Shown piece by piece: positions 40,278-53,112 of a stretch of DNA of 64,000 nucleotides. The notes under the pieces are model-generated. The model searched no databases. It saw only the letters and a list, made by a program, of their open reading frames with translations, and was not told the DNA's origin. Position 1 is the stretch's first letter, and every line of letters begins with the position of its first letter. The translations under genes were made by a program, and so were the position numbers. The stretch comes from Steinernema hermaphroditum (taxonomy: Eukaryota > Nematoda > Chromadorea > Rhabditida > Steinernematidae), in assembly GCA_030435675.1 (NCBI GenBank), contig CM059624.1, positions 11,494,769-11,558,768 on the forward strand, in the 5' to 3' direction.

Positions 40278-40864
40278 TGGCCGAGTCAGGAGTATTTAAC
40301 GGCCTGGAAGAGGTGTCGCCTGTGAAAGGGCGGGTTCCCATTGCAGCGCCGACTTTGAACTGATGCATGCCTCACTTAGCACAGCGCGCATCGCACGGTG
40401 TGAAAGTTGACACGTGCAAACGCGCGCCGACGGTGACCTTGTTTGGAGTTTTTGAATTGGCAAACTTCTAGAAATGTTTAATTGTGGCACATTGAATCGT
40501 CGTGGAGGTTTGGGAAAGTTGTGTGTGAATTCGTCGGTGCAAAAAGGAGCAGTTATCGATTTGCTATTCATTAATTTACTGCTGAGAATCTACCATTTGG
40601 TCTTTGTTGGTCGTTTTCGTCTCTTTTCTTTAGAAGCTGGCATCATTTGATATCTGTTGTCCAGATAAAGATTTTGATGTAGTCTCTATGTGTGTTCTGT
40701 AGGCGAAGAAAGTCTACCACTTTTTTTTATATTTATCCAAAACCCCCAAATCGACTCTTTTACGAAAGGTCATAAAAGGGCCCATTCGTGTTATCCCTCT
40801 TATTCATCGGGCATCGATAGGTAGCCTATCCTCTTCAGCTCTAAGTGCCAATGCCGAATGCCAG
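40278..40864. other. Intergenic
   Basis: Promoter region of the FHA gene. No supported gene or repeat. Confidence 0.4.
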
Positions 40865-41248
40865 TCACAAGACGAACTTACACCCTTTGCAAGTACCCGC
40901 TAAGCGCTTTCCTTTGGAAGTGGTAAAGGAACGCTTTCTTATCCGAGTTAAAGTGAGAGAGCTGCGAAAGATAGTTCTGTCCGCCAAAAGAATTGAAGTA
41001 CGATTGTAACCGATAGACGGTTCTGCCTTCCATTTCTTTTGACGTTTTGACGGCGTGAAGCGTTGGGTGAATCTATCGAACCGTTCCCCTTTATGAAGCA
41101 TCGGAATCTGATGAAAGTGGAACGTCGGAAAAATGAGACGTCGGTCAGAAACTCCGTCAAGATCGGCCTTCTGCAGCTTGTCGTCCGTGTGTGTTCTCTG
41201 TACAGATAGGTCAGTTTCCATTTCCGGAGTGTAGATATGCCCCTTCAT
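40865..41248 (-). CDS. Basic hypothetical protein, 127 aa, single exon
   Basis: ATG 41246-41248 to stop at 40865. The product begins MKGHIYTPEMETDLSVQRTH, is rich in Arg/Lys/Thr/Phe throughout, and ends KGKRLAGTCKGCKFVL. It has no signal peptide, membrane helix or known domain. The ORF is the longest in an otherwise empty interval and lies on the same strand as the ATPase genes, about 100 bases beyond the 3' end of the first. It could be a chance ORF. Confidence 0.35.
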   Translation of the reverse strand: MKGHIYTPEMETDLSVQRTHTDDKLQKADLDGVSDRRLIFPTFHFHQIPMLHKGERFDRFTQRFTPSKRQKKWKAEPSIGYNRTSILLADRTIFRSSLTLTRIRKRSFTTSKGKRLAGTCKGCKFVL

Positions 41249-41346
41249 CGAGAGGACCTTCTGCTCAAGAGCGTTTATAGCGTTTGATATAACAAATAAT
41301 TTAATTATTCACATTGATAAATCAAAAGCCTTCGTATATTCCCCAA

Positions 41347-44300
41347 TCACCACTTAACGAGCCTCACAATCGGATTGTGAGGTGCTCTTCTGATAAAGAA
41401 CTTTCTCGTTTCGTTGTAGGGGAGAAGAAGAAGTGCTGCCACCCCAAGGGAGAAGAACCAGACCTAAAGCGCAGAACGATGCTTTCCGCACTGATCGGAT
41501 TTACCTCGAATGGAGGCGAACTCGATCCCATGACAAATTTCACCCCTGGAGTGTAGACCAGCAAGCACAATAGCCCCAACTCGACCAACACGGCCAGCAC
41601 TGTGGCGCCGTTCCGGAAGACTCCATGAGTGAAGATGGAGGTTCTCCTCGTCTTGCACATCCAGATGTGATACACTTGGGAGGTTACGGTAACGATGTAA
41701 CAGGCTGCAGCCGCCTGATACCGTATGTCAACCTGTTCTGGTGGAGTGAAGGTGTTTCCCCAGCTGGTGAAGTTGCCTATAGCGTCCGATCGGAAATACT
41801 TCTGTGAAGTGAAGAAGATGTCGAAGGGATTGATGCCGTTGCGCCAGTAGACGTAGAAGTAGGCGGAGACTGATCCCGTGCAGATCATGTAGGCCGCGAT
41901 CTGGTACGCGTATGTGAGCATGGCGAAGCTGACTAGGCGGGTGGTCCGTTTTCGGGGTGGCAACTTCATGATATCGCTTTCGGGGGGTTCGTAGGCGAGC
42001 GAGATGGCCGGGGGGAGGTCAGTGCCCAAGTCTATACTTAGCATCTACAACAAGATTTTGATGATGTTGGGGATTGAGTGACACCTGGAGAGCGCTCATT
42101 GGAGGGGGTAGTCCCCCTATGAAGTTGAGGAGCATAGGAACGATCGATGGAAAACAGTGGGAAAGTGTGTATCCGATTGATTTGCGGAGATTATCGAAGA
42201 GTAGGCGACCTTCTTCGATGCCGTGGATGATGGAGGCGAACTTGTCGTCCATGAGGACGACGTCCGCCGCTTGTTTGGCGACGTCACTTCCAGTCAGTCC
42301 CATGGCCACTCCGATGTTGGCCCTCTTGAGAGCCGGGGCGTCGTTCACTCCGTCCCCGGTTACGGTAACGATCTCTCCTCTCTTCTGGCAGTTCTCCACA
42401 ATCATCAATTTGTGTTCAGGGGTGGTCCTGGCAAAGACGATGAATCTCTTTTTCAGTAGCTCGTCCCAGTCGTTCTCTGTCATCGCTGATAGATCGCTTC
42501 CATGAACAGCCGCCCAGTCCTTTCCCTCCGACGCGTCTTCTTCTTCTATCTTCGTCACTCTCAGAGTGTGTCTTCCCAGCAGAAGTCTCTCAGGCTCCCC
42601 AATGAGACCGATTTCCTTCGCTATCGCCTGCGCAGTCGATGGATGGTCTCCGGTGACCATGAACACCTTGATGCCAGCCTCCTTGCACTGTCTGATGGCT
42701 TCGGCCGTGTCGGGACGCGGAGGATCCATGATGGCAGAGATACCGTAAAAGGTGAGGTTGTGGAGGGGGAAGTTGAGCTCCTCGTAAGAGAACTTGAACC
42801 CAGCTGGGGCTATGAAGGTCCTTTTGGCGAATCCGATGACTCGTCGTCCGTTGTTTCCGAAGTGATCGTAGGCGTCTTGGAAGTCCATCATCGTTTCGTC
42901 GTCGATGTATTCCTCTCCGTCGGCGGTAGCCAGGCCGTTGCACTTGGTGATCACCACTTCCGGGGCTCCCTTGATCATCAGAGTATACGTCACATTCTCG
43001 TCAAAGGGGTCGTCGATCGAGTTTCTCTCGTTGAGAATCATTATGTGGAATTTCCGTTGGGAATTGAAGGGCACTTCGAAGGCGACCTAGGATATCCACA
43101 AACCTCTAAAGTAAGACAAACCTCTGCTTACGTCGTATCTCGACCTGATATCCAGGATGGAACAAACAGAATCGACGTATTTCAAGAGAGCAACTTCTGA
43201 CGGACTTCCGGAAAATCTCTTTTCTACCGTAGTCGACCGACGGACCTGCTTCTCAGTGGAACCATCAAGGCTTAAAAGAGGTATTTGTGACTGAAGTATA
43301 TCTTACAGTGGAGGTTGTGCTTTGTAAGAAGCAGAAGGTTTCCACGTGTCTTGACTCCGTTTCGGCTGAGAAGCGGCAGTGGAAAGCTTCCTTTCTAAAC
43401 GACTATTTTCAATGCGCTTAGAACCACCTCAACCTCTCGTTCTCCTAAAGGCTCCTCTATACTCAACGTTTCCCTTATTGCAAACGGCCATAATCTCAAG
43501 AAGGTCCGGCAACGGCGCGTCCAGATGTTCTAAGTAAAGATCCTGTGCAATGTCCGATTTAAGCGACTTGAGGGTGTGAAGCGTTTTACGGGATATTTCA
43601 GGTATACCTAAAATTGAAAACCGGGTCAAGATGAGGAATGGCGATGAGCACCGCTTAGATATCGTTTCCCGTACCACAGATCGGTGACCTTCATGTTGTT
43701 CTGGGTCAAAGTGCCGGTCTTATCGCTGGCGACTACGGTAGTCGCTCCGAAGGCGTCCACGACGTCCAACTTCTTCATGTAGACGTTCTTCTTCGCCATT
43801 CGGTGGGCGATGATTGTGAGTTCGGAGGATACGGTAGTGGGGAGACCTACAAGAGTTTTACAGAATCAGAGGTGGTTCCCTTCCGAGTTCCCATCATAGG
43901 TGACAGGTCCATACCGTCCATTTTCTTGCGCTTCTAGTTGTGTCACCTACCCTGAGGCATTGTCGAAATGATCGCCACCAAGAAGCCATTCATGAAGGTC
44001 TCTGTGATGTCCTTGAAGTCGGTCATGATGACTCCGACCGTGAAGACAATCGTTCCAAGCGCCAGAGCGGCGATGGTGATGATCTTCACAAATCTCTGCA
44101 CCTCGATGTCCAAAGTCGATTTGCGCCGTGACTGATCCGTTGTTAGAGAGGCGATTTGTCCGATTACCTATTGAATAAACACTGCGTGTGGGCTATGAGT
44201 TCATACCGTTTTGTCGCCCGTCTTGATGACAACTCCAACGCCCTCGCCGTCCACACAGAAGGATCCGTTGAAGCCGACATTGCACGAGTCGAACACGTCC

Positions 44301-45872
44301 ACAGATGGGTTTGCAGGTTCCGTGGTGTACTCGATAGGTTCCGACTCTCCGGTGATGGACGAAGTCTCCAGTTTGAGGTCGCAAGAGTGCTGGAACGATT
44401 CTCTTCGGAAAAGAAGATGAGTCTAAGCGGTACTATGATCCGTAGGTCAGCAGGAACTCGATTCCCTGTTTTCACGATGACGACGTCGCCGACGACCAGT
44501 TGCTCGGCGTCCAAGTTGAGTTGTTTACCATCTCGGATTACGGTACATTGCGGAGGAAGGAGTTGTGAAAACGCTCGGATCACCTGTATGCTGCCGTGGC
44601 ACAAACATAGAATGCCCACTTACAGCCAAAGTCTTCTTTTCCTCAAAGAACTGCACAAAACACATGATAATGACGATTCCGAACAGCATTATAGCGACGT
44701 AGAGGTTCAGAATGACAGTCGTGTCCATGATATAAGTGACGATACTCAGGACTCCAGCTCCGGCTTGAAGAATCCAGAACACGTTGAGGAACTGCTTCCC
44801 GAGCAGAACGAGATCGCTGACGTCTTTAGGCGGCTCAATTCGGTTGGGACCGTCGCTCTGGAAATCGCTTTGTATCCTGTATTCTGATAGTTCACTAAAT
44901 TTTCGTTTACATCCTATTTACTATGAAGTCCTGCTTAACATCCTGCTGATACACACACATGCTCATGAAAACAGCAACCGATAGTTGGGAAACATCGTTG
45001 GTATTGCGGTGTTTCAGCAGATGTTGGTTCACCCATGGCCTTTTCGTGTGCGAGGTTCAGCTCAGTCTGACATGTACACTTCAAAAAGTACATTACCAGA
45101 TATCATAGCAAAAACCTTTATTAAAGAGTAAAGTAGTCTGTCAAATGTCATATCTCGTCGAAAGCCAAAAACGCCAAGAACTATAGTACTTAGTGATGAC
45201 AGAACCTACAAATCGGGCACTTGGTACACAACCAACATGGAAGGAAATATTGACATATTTAGAGACCTACTCCGGAAAGAAAGATGCCTACGCCCAGATG
45301 CTGAGCATTCTTAAAATTTTCACATTTAACCAGACACTCCAAAAAATCCACATTACTGTGCACATAATGGACTCGTTCATGCAACAAAGACTACAACTAA
45401 GCACCTAATTGACTTTTATTTAACATGTAGCGGTTTTATCGATAGTTCTGAATGGATTAAGATGCAAGAGGAGGACAGCGAATTTATGCTTTTGCCATTA
45501 TTTGTGAATTTATTACTTCCAGAGACACCTTTAAAAGATAATTTATGACTGCGCGTTCAGAATGACTTTTCATGAGCATATATGAATATATCATATATGA
45601 ACCATGATTCAAAAGTTAAAACTGATGGGCCAACTGTTACTACTAAAATATTTCCCAGGACGTCAAAACAATACCTCAAACCTGATCTTTGCATTTTTCT
45701 CCGACAAGCCAAGACTATCCTTCGGCGAATCCACCAGAATCCGCGACTTCGGAAACAACGTCGCCAGCTGCTTCACATCCAGGTGGTGCTCAGTGAAGGA
45801 GATGGCCAAGTTCCTCGAGTTCGCGGCTTCGTCCTCGGGCGCTTCGACCGACTTCAACCTCTTCTTGCCCAT
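41347..45872 (-). CDS. CATP-like P-type ATPase, Na,K-ATPase alpha class (paralog A), 1078 aa
   Basis: Twelve exons: 45675-45872 (ATG 45870-45872), 44624-44857, 44434-44583, 44207-44389, 43951-44167, 43652-43846, 43434-43607, 43307-43394, 43132-43270, 42085-43086, 41505-42044 and 41347-41463, all in phase. Intron 1 is 817 nt. Type IIC hallmarks: SSITGESEP (A domain), the SDKTGTLTQN phosphorylation Asp at residue 369, MIKGAPEVV (N domain), VTGDGVNDAPALKRANIG (P domain) and the C-terminal helices ending RLVKW. Residues that bind ions in Na,K-ATPase differ. TM4 reads MPQGL (Gln at 327 for the PEGL Glu), and TM5 reads HCFPSIVP, where the canonical pump has SNIPEITP. The TM6 aspartates are kept (IDLGTDLPP). 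It should autophosphorylate, but classic Na/K exchange is doubtful. C. elegans catp-1 to catp-4 are the closest named group. Confidence 0.88.
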
Positions 45873-46043
45873 CTGAGACTGACTCTGAGCCCTCAGTGAG
45901 ACTCGCGAGCGCTACTGTGACCGCCACAGAGATGATTTGATTTATTTTGACATCTGAGGTATCGGAATGACATCCAAAGGTGAAAGTATGTACAAAACAC
46001 CGACAGAAAACAGAATTATGCAGTCGACGCTCGGCGTCGAAGT

Positions 46044-49000
46044 TTACCATTTCACTAATCTGACGAATTTGTTGTAGGGCGATCGGCGAATGAAGAATTT
46101 GCGCACCTCGTTGTAGACGAGCAAAAGAGCGCAAGAACCCGCAGAGAAGAACCACACCTAGAATGAAGCTTCCATAAGAGGAGCTCTCCGGAAGACGGTC
46201 GGTTACCTCAAAAGGTGGAGAGCTGGCATTCATGACGTAGTTCACCTTAGGCACATAGACCAAGAAGGCCAAAATGGCCAATTCGGCGGCTACGGCAATG
46301 AAGGTGGCGATATTTCTGAAGCCGTGCGTGAAGATGGACATGCGCCTCGTTCGGCACATCCAGATGTGCCAGGCCTGTCCGGTTACGGTGGCGATGTAGC
46401 AGGCCGCACAAGCTTGCCAGCTGATGTCGAGCTGCTCCTCGGGGGAGAACGTCTTTCCGTTGCTGGTGAAGTTCTTGGTCGTCGTGATGTCGAAGAAGTC
46501 TGTGTTCGTGTAGAAGAGATCTTTAGGGGCGATTCCGTTGCGCCAGTAGGTGTAGAAGTAGGCTGAGATCGAGCCGAGCAGGATGAAGTATGCAGCGATT
46601 TGGTAGGAGTAAGCCAACATGGCCATGGAGACGAGTCGAGAGGTGCGCTTCCTTGGCCTGCACTTCATGATGTTGCGTTCGGCGTTTTCGTAGGCGAGCG
46701 AGATGGCCGGGGGCAGGTCGGTGGCCAAGTCGATACTCAACATCTGAAGAGGAATGATAGAATTTGAAAAAGGATTCCAGGAGGTATACCTGTAGAGCAC
46801 TCATGACTTGGGGTGTGCCGCCAATGAAGTTGAGGAGCATAGGAACGATGCAGGAGAAGCAGTGGGAAAGTGTGTATCCGATTGATTTGCGGAGATTATC
46901 GAAGAGTAGGCGACCTTCTTCGATGCCGTGGATGATGGAGGCGAACTTGTCGTCCATGAGGACGACGTCCGCCGCTTGTTTGGCGACGTCACTTCCAGTC
47001 AGTCCCATGGCCACTCCGATGTTGGCCCTCTTGAGAGCCGGGGCGTCGTTCACTCCGTCCCCGGTTACGGTAACGATCTCTCCTCTCTTCTGGCAGTTCT
47101 CCACAATCATCAATTTGTGTTCGGGGGTGGTCCTGGCAAAGACGATGTACTTCTTCTTCAGTAGTTGATCCCAGTCACTGTCCGACATTCCCGGAAGATC
47201 CTTTCCGTGCACGGTCGCCCAGTTCTGTTCCTGATCAAATCCGCTCTCCAGCGCTTTCGACACGTCCACTTTGTGCCCATGGTGGATGACGGTCTCCGGC
47301 TCGCCGATCAGTCCGATTTCCCTGGCGATGGCGGTGGCTGTCGATGGGTGGTCTCCGGTGACCATGAACACCTTGATGCCGGCCTCCTTGCACTGCCTGA
47401 TGGCTTCGGCCGTGTCGGGACGCGGAGGATCCATAATGGCGGAGATGCCTACGAACTGAAGCTCCTCCAAGGGGAAGTTGAGTTCGTCGAAGGCAAACTT
47501 GGTGTTCTCGAAGGTAGTAAATTTCGTCTTTGCGAATCCGATGACTCGTCTTCCGTTGTTTCCGAAGTGATCGTAGGCGTCCTGGAAACTCATCGTGGCA
47601 TCCTCGTCGAGAGCAACTTCTCCGTCGGCTGTGGCTATGGTGGAGCATTTCTGGATGACTACTTCAGGGGCTCCCTTCATCATCACGGTGAACTCCATCA
47701 TTCCATCCTTATCGGCTTCTTGGTTGGCCTTCTTGACTATCATGATGTGGAATTTTCGCTTTGAGTGGAAAGGCACTTCGAAGACAACCTTAAGATCCAT
47801 CTTAATAGGTTGTATCTTCTATGGACTGTACCTCATACTTCTCCCTGATCAGGTCCGCATCACAGATCTCGTCAACGTACTTGAGGACAGCCACTTCCGT
47901 AGGGCTTCCGGAGTACTTCTTTTCGTGGGGAGCGGCGGGGGACCTAAATTTTAAAATTTTAATCCCAGCTAACCCTCATCCATGTAAGTGAAGTGAAGCT
48001 TGAAAACGTTTTTACCTAATGTTTTCCACAATTTTTGCCATCATAGTGTAACACTGATCTTCCGAAACTGTCAAAGTACCAATGGTGACTGCGTTATTTT
48101 GGCTAGCCCTAATCGTGGACATGTAAGAAGGTCTCTAAAGTGAACACTCACGTTTCGGCTTCAGCGCTGACCGGGGCGACCTTGTTCTTCTTCGACGGCT
48201 TCCACAACTTCACCGGGGTCTTCTTGTTCGATCGGATGGACAGCATGACAGCGTGTCCTCTATTCGGAAGTCCTTCTTCTTCGTCACATTCCACAGTGGC
48301 CTTGTTGCACATGACCATGAGTTCCATAAGGTCAGGAAGAGGGTGATCCAGAGCGTCCAGTGTTACTTCTGAATTCTTTCCTAGGCTCTTCATGACTTTG
48401 TGGCTGACTTCGGGAAGCCCTAGAGGACGGATTAGAAAGTGGTTGGAAAAACGTTGGTCTCACCATTGAGATACTTGAATCCGTACCACAGATCGGTGAC
48501 CTTCATGTTGTTCTGGGTCAAAGTGCCGGTCTTATCGCTGGCGACTACGGTAGTAGCTCCGAAGGCGTCCACGACGTCCAACTTCTTCATGTAGACGTTC
48601 TTCTTCGCCATTCGGTGGGCGATGATTGTGAGTTCGGAGGATACGGTAGTAGGAAGACCTGTTTTTTTACATGATGATCTTCATTTTGAGCAGATTTATC
48701 TACCTTGAGGGACGGTAGAGATGATGGCCACGAGGAATCCATTCATGAAGAGCTGGCTAACATTGCTCCATTTCTGAATGAACCCTCCGATCAGGAATAC
48801 GGTAGTTCCAACGACGATGGCGGCAACGGTGACGATCTTGACGAATCGGTGCACTTCGATGTCGAGGGTGGACATGCTCTTGGACTGGTCGGTGGTTAAG
48901 GAGGCGATCTGGCCGATGATTGTCCTCTCGGCTGTCCTGATGGCGATACCATAACCCTCGCCCTCGACACAGTAGGATCCGTTGAAGGCGACGTTGCAGC

Positions 49001-51125
49001 TGTCAAAGACAGTCACTCCTTCGCCGGCCTTCTCGCTCGTGAACTCGATTGGTTCCGACTCTCCGGTGATGGAAGAGGTTTCCAGTTTTAGATCGACAGT
49101 GTGCTAAAGATATCGAAGTAGTCCATCTAGGTCTGCAGATCATAACTCACAATAAGCCTCAAGTCGGCTGGTACGCGACCTCCCGTCTTGATGCAAACGA
49201 TGTCACCAACGACGATCTGGTCGGCTTCGACCGTCATCGATTGACCGCCACGGATAATGGTGCATTTGACCGGGACTAGCTGGGAGAAGGCCTGGATGAC
49301 AGCGAGGGCTTTCTTTTCCTCAATGTACTGTACGATGCACATGATGATGACGATTCCGAAGAGGAGAATCGCGATCCACAGGTTGTATTGGATGCTGAAG
49401 TTCTTTTTTGCAGTTTTTGTCGAAGCCTCTTGTGCTTACGCTGGGTTTACGATGTACGTGATGAGACTGAGGACGCCGGCTACAATCTGGAGAAGCCAGA
49501 AGACATTGAGGAACTGCTTGAGCAAGAGCTTCAAGTCGCTGATCTCTTTTGGCGGCGCGAGAATATTGGGGCCGTCGAGCTAAAATTAGACGGTGATAAG
49601 GGTGACTTTAACACTTGCTATCGACTGTGTGCTAAATTAATTGCACTCGGCGTCGATCTTTGCACCAATCTGTGCCAGCCAACGGCGAGTCCTTTGGCTG
49701 TAGCATGCACCATTCTGTGCCTTGCACCAATAATGGTCAAGTACTTTAAATGATCACCCCATAAAAATTACATGCCGCCACTTTTGATTGAGTGTCTCCC
49801 AAAATGCAAGCGCTTCCACGAGGAAAACACAAATGACGTCTTAGGAAGCCCTAGTTGGCGACTGAAGACTGACACGTTCCAACTATAGCTCCATGACTCG
49901 TTATAATATCTACCCGCACTTCCTGGATTTGTTATCTGAGTTGTAAGTGCATCTACTATGTATATGCACTTATTTGCGTCATAGCCAATCATCGACTAGA
50001 TCAATGCAAAGAATTTAAAGTGATCCTTGATAAGGGGCTTTGGTCCTATAGTTATTGCCCAGCACTTCCTTTTCGATCGTTGCCAGGAATGGTCATTAAA
50101 TCACGACGATTAAGATAACGAATGGGTAATGACTCGTGCAAGGATTAACCTTTTTTGTCTGTCTAAAAATAGAAGATCGCGTGTTTGATAAGGGTCATCA
50201 AATTCCATTCAGATCTAAAAAGAACATCGGAATTTGATGTGTGGTTACGTGGTTCAAAATTCAGATTTTCCGTATTTGGTGTTTGATGTTGAAATTGGAC
50301 ATCCAAAATGTATCCTTTAACAAGGGAACGTCCCCAAATCGAGGAAGTCCTAGGAGCGTAGACTGGTTACAATAAACAGGCCCGCAAAATATGAAAAATA
50401 ACGCCGGTGGCGAATAGAACGAACGTTTTATCTTTCTACTTCAGCATAAAAATTCAGATTTTCCAAATATGTTCTCCTTGAAAATGAGTCCAAGGACCCC
50501 CAAAAGTGTGTTCGAAGTGAAATCTTCGGTCAACCCACCAAAAATCTATTTGAATAGCGCACCGATAACGATCACTGTCGCATAGTTATTGCCGCACTTT
50601 GTTTGCTTTTTTCCAAAAACGGTCGTTTTAGCGGCGACATAGATAAGAATAAAAGGATTACAAGGGTATTAGCACATTAGCGGGAGACTGCTGATAAGAT
50701 TTTAGAAGAAAAATGTCAGTAGTTTGAGTCGATCTCAAATATTTGCTCTACGAGGAATCAGGACATGACAATGTGGGTGGTCCTCGAATTGGATCCTTAG
50801 ATCCATATCACATTTGGGATCAGCTGTTCAATACAAACAGGAACTAACCTCAAAGCGAGTCTGCGCATCCCTCTGGCTAAGGCCAACGCTCTTTTCAGGC
50901 TGGTTCGAGTTGACGTTTGTGGCGGGGAAGGCCTTGCTCAGCTGGCTGAGGTCCATCGCGTGCTCCGTGAACGATCCACCGAGATTCCTCGCCGACGCCA
51001 TGCTCTCGTTCTCCTTCTCCGCATCGTCTTCACTTCCTCCGCGGAGCTTCCGCTTGATCCACTTGAAAGCACCTAAACGCATCACAGTTCACATCACATC
51101 CTACCGTACTCCCCGACTCACCCAT
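46044..51125 (-). CDS. CATP-like P-type ATPase, Na,K-ATPase alpha class (paralog B), 1078 aa
   Basis: Eleven exons: 51122-51125 (ATG plus one base), 50849-51072, 49440-49579, 49151-49394, 48704-49103, 48464-48658, 48152-48419, 47832-47943, 46790-47788, 46207-46743 and 46044-46157. The second intron is 1.27 kb. The same catalytic set as paralog A is present: SSITGESEP, SDKTGTLTQN at about residue 379, MMKGAPEVV and VTGDGVNDAP. TM4 reads VPQGL. TM5 reads HCFSCIVP, so the canonical Ser, Asn and Glu ligands are absent. TM6 is IDLATDLPP with both Asp retained. Long exon stretches are almost identical to paralog A at the DNA level while introns are not. The N-terminus MGAFKWIKRKLRGGS resembles that of paralog C. 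Confidence 0.88.
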
Positions 51126-53081
51126 CGTGTGCGTCTCGAAGAAAGTGCGCTTCCGCAGCTCCAGGGGCGTTGCTTAAGTAGCGACGGGACCGCGTCAGCG
51201 CCACCTTTTAATCTCTAATTTCCCGGGCCGCCGAAACTCCCCGTGACCGGTCAGGTTTGGATCACAGCGGCACTGTACGCTGTTTGGCCGATTGCCGGCG
51301 AGTTTTATAGCTTTTCATGGGGGTTGACCTTTGTCTTCGGTGGGAAGGTGCCGAAAAAAGACGGTAAAGGTATCGGAAACAAACAAGCAGCTTATGTGAA
51401 GATGACTAATCTACGGCAGTTCCACACGTCACGAGCAAATAAACAGACGACGTTGACCTAGTTCAGTTGCTCGATGTTACAGGAATTACCCATGTCGAGG
51501 ATACGGTAGGCCAGAAAGCGGCATGCGCCCAAGAGGGTCGTAAATTCAAAATGACATAAACGCCTTCGGCCCGGCCGGTCCTTATCGCGCTTATCAGCCT
51601 CGCTCAAAATAGCGCTAAGTAAATCGGGCCGGTCGCGCCAGGTGCCACGAGCTGACCCCGGCCAGACGAGCGCCATTAAAAGATCAAACAGAGCTCGAAC
51701 CCGAGTTGTTGTGCACAACAGCTTTTGGCAAATATTTGGCGCTGTTCGTACTTGAGGTGTCGACAGACTCGAACATGGACATGGAGCGGGGACATCTTAT
51801 ACATCCAACTTTAAGGAAGAGGCGTTTCTCAAAGGGCGTTCCTAAAAAGGAAGCTATTTTAAGTCATCCAAAATGGTACGGTATGAAACCTCGTCTCTTC
51901 CATGATAAGCAGTATACCGTAGGCAGAGTGATTTTCAAAACCTCTGCACCCATGTCGAATCAGCATTGCGTTCCTTTTCGAACAAACACACTTCGTGGAC
52001 GTCACCGAACTTCATTTCTCGCATTCAGGTCTTTTAGGAAAGGTTAAAAATATTTACACAGCCTGGTGCGTAGGAAGTCATTCGCGGAGTGCCAAAAGTG
52101 TGGTACTAACAGGTACTTAGCAAGGGTTCCTTTGAGTACCGTAGCACTTTTAGTTTACTTTAGTGCTTTTGTTTTTTTTTTCCTTCCAGTGGAAGGGTTA
52201 TGCACCCACCTATCTGATCCTGGCTTCACAGATGTTCCAACTCTGTGAACAAGAAAAATATGCAAACAAACGACGAATTCCTCACAGAGTGCATGTGTAC
52301 TTCGCTACTGTACCTAGCAATAGTTTCGCACTATCAAGCACTATTTTGCAAGTACTTTTGTACTTTTGGATGACCTCTGTATTATTTTTGTTTACTTTAG
52401 GGCTAACACTCCCCAATGCATTGGAAACATCGCTAAAACAAGTTTTCCAGTGCAGATAGTTCTCCATGAAATTCACTGTTGAGTTATTTTTATATCGAAA
52501 ACGATATTCCTAGGGTCACACAGTCTTTGCTCAATTGATGACGATGAGTTTCCCCAAATCGATCTCTGATATTTGCCGATTATCGCGATCACTTACCGTG
52601 CAAACATTGGTTTGTGCGACGTCGAAACTGAAATATTTGCAGAGGAGCTTTCACGAAATAAAAGTTCAGATTTGAGACTTTCGAAGAGCACATCTCGCAA
52701 CCGGTTGAATGTGATCATATCACGCTCATTGAATGATATCGAGGGGTTCGATGTTTTGCTTTTTTGGAAATGTTGGGCGTGTAACAAGATTACGGTTCAT
52801 ACAGTGGGACATGTCAGTCTTAAACGACTGCACTGACACGGTACTATGCTGATAAAACGTTTTACTTAAGATGACGAACTGACAGCGCAAGGATTTCCTG
52901 ACCAGGTGTACATGAGGTCGAAACGAAGACCTCGGGATTTGTACGTGTTTCACGCTATGCTGTGCGGATCCGAAATCGCAAAGTCGTTCTGAGTGGAGAA
53001 TGGAGAGGAGAAAAAAAGAAAAGGAGAATCTGAATCAGGAAGGTGAAGAACGTCGTGAAGGCAGCTACGAAGCTATTGGGT
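51126..53081. other. Intergenic, 2 kb, no supported gene
   Basis: Upstream region of ATPase paralog B. ORFs at 51243-51461, 51706-52047 and 52163-52459 have no domain, signal or splice coherence. Low-complexity T-rich patch near 52165. Confidence 0.4.
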
Positions 53082-53112
53082 TGGTGCATAATAATAGCGG
53101 ATCATTTCAATG
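53082..53112 (+). repeat. Solitary mariner-type terminal repeat
   Basis: ttgggttggtgcataataat closely matches mariner termini (TTGGGTTGGTGCAtAA). No inverted partner or transposase sequence was found nearby, so it is a solo or truncated end. Confidence 0.6.
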
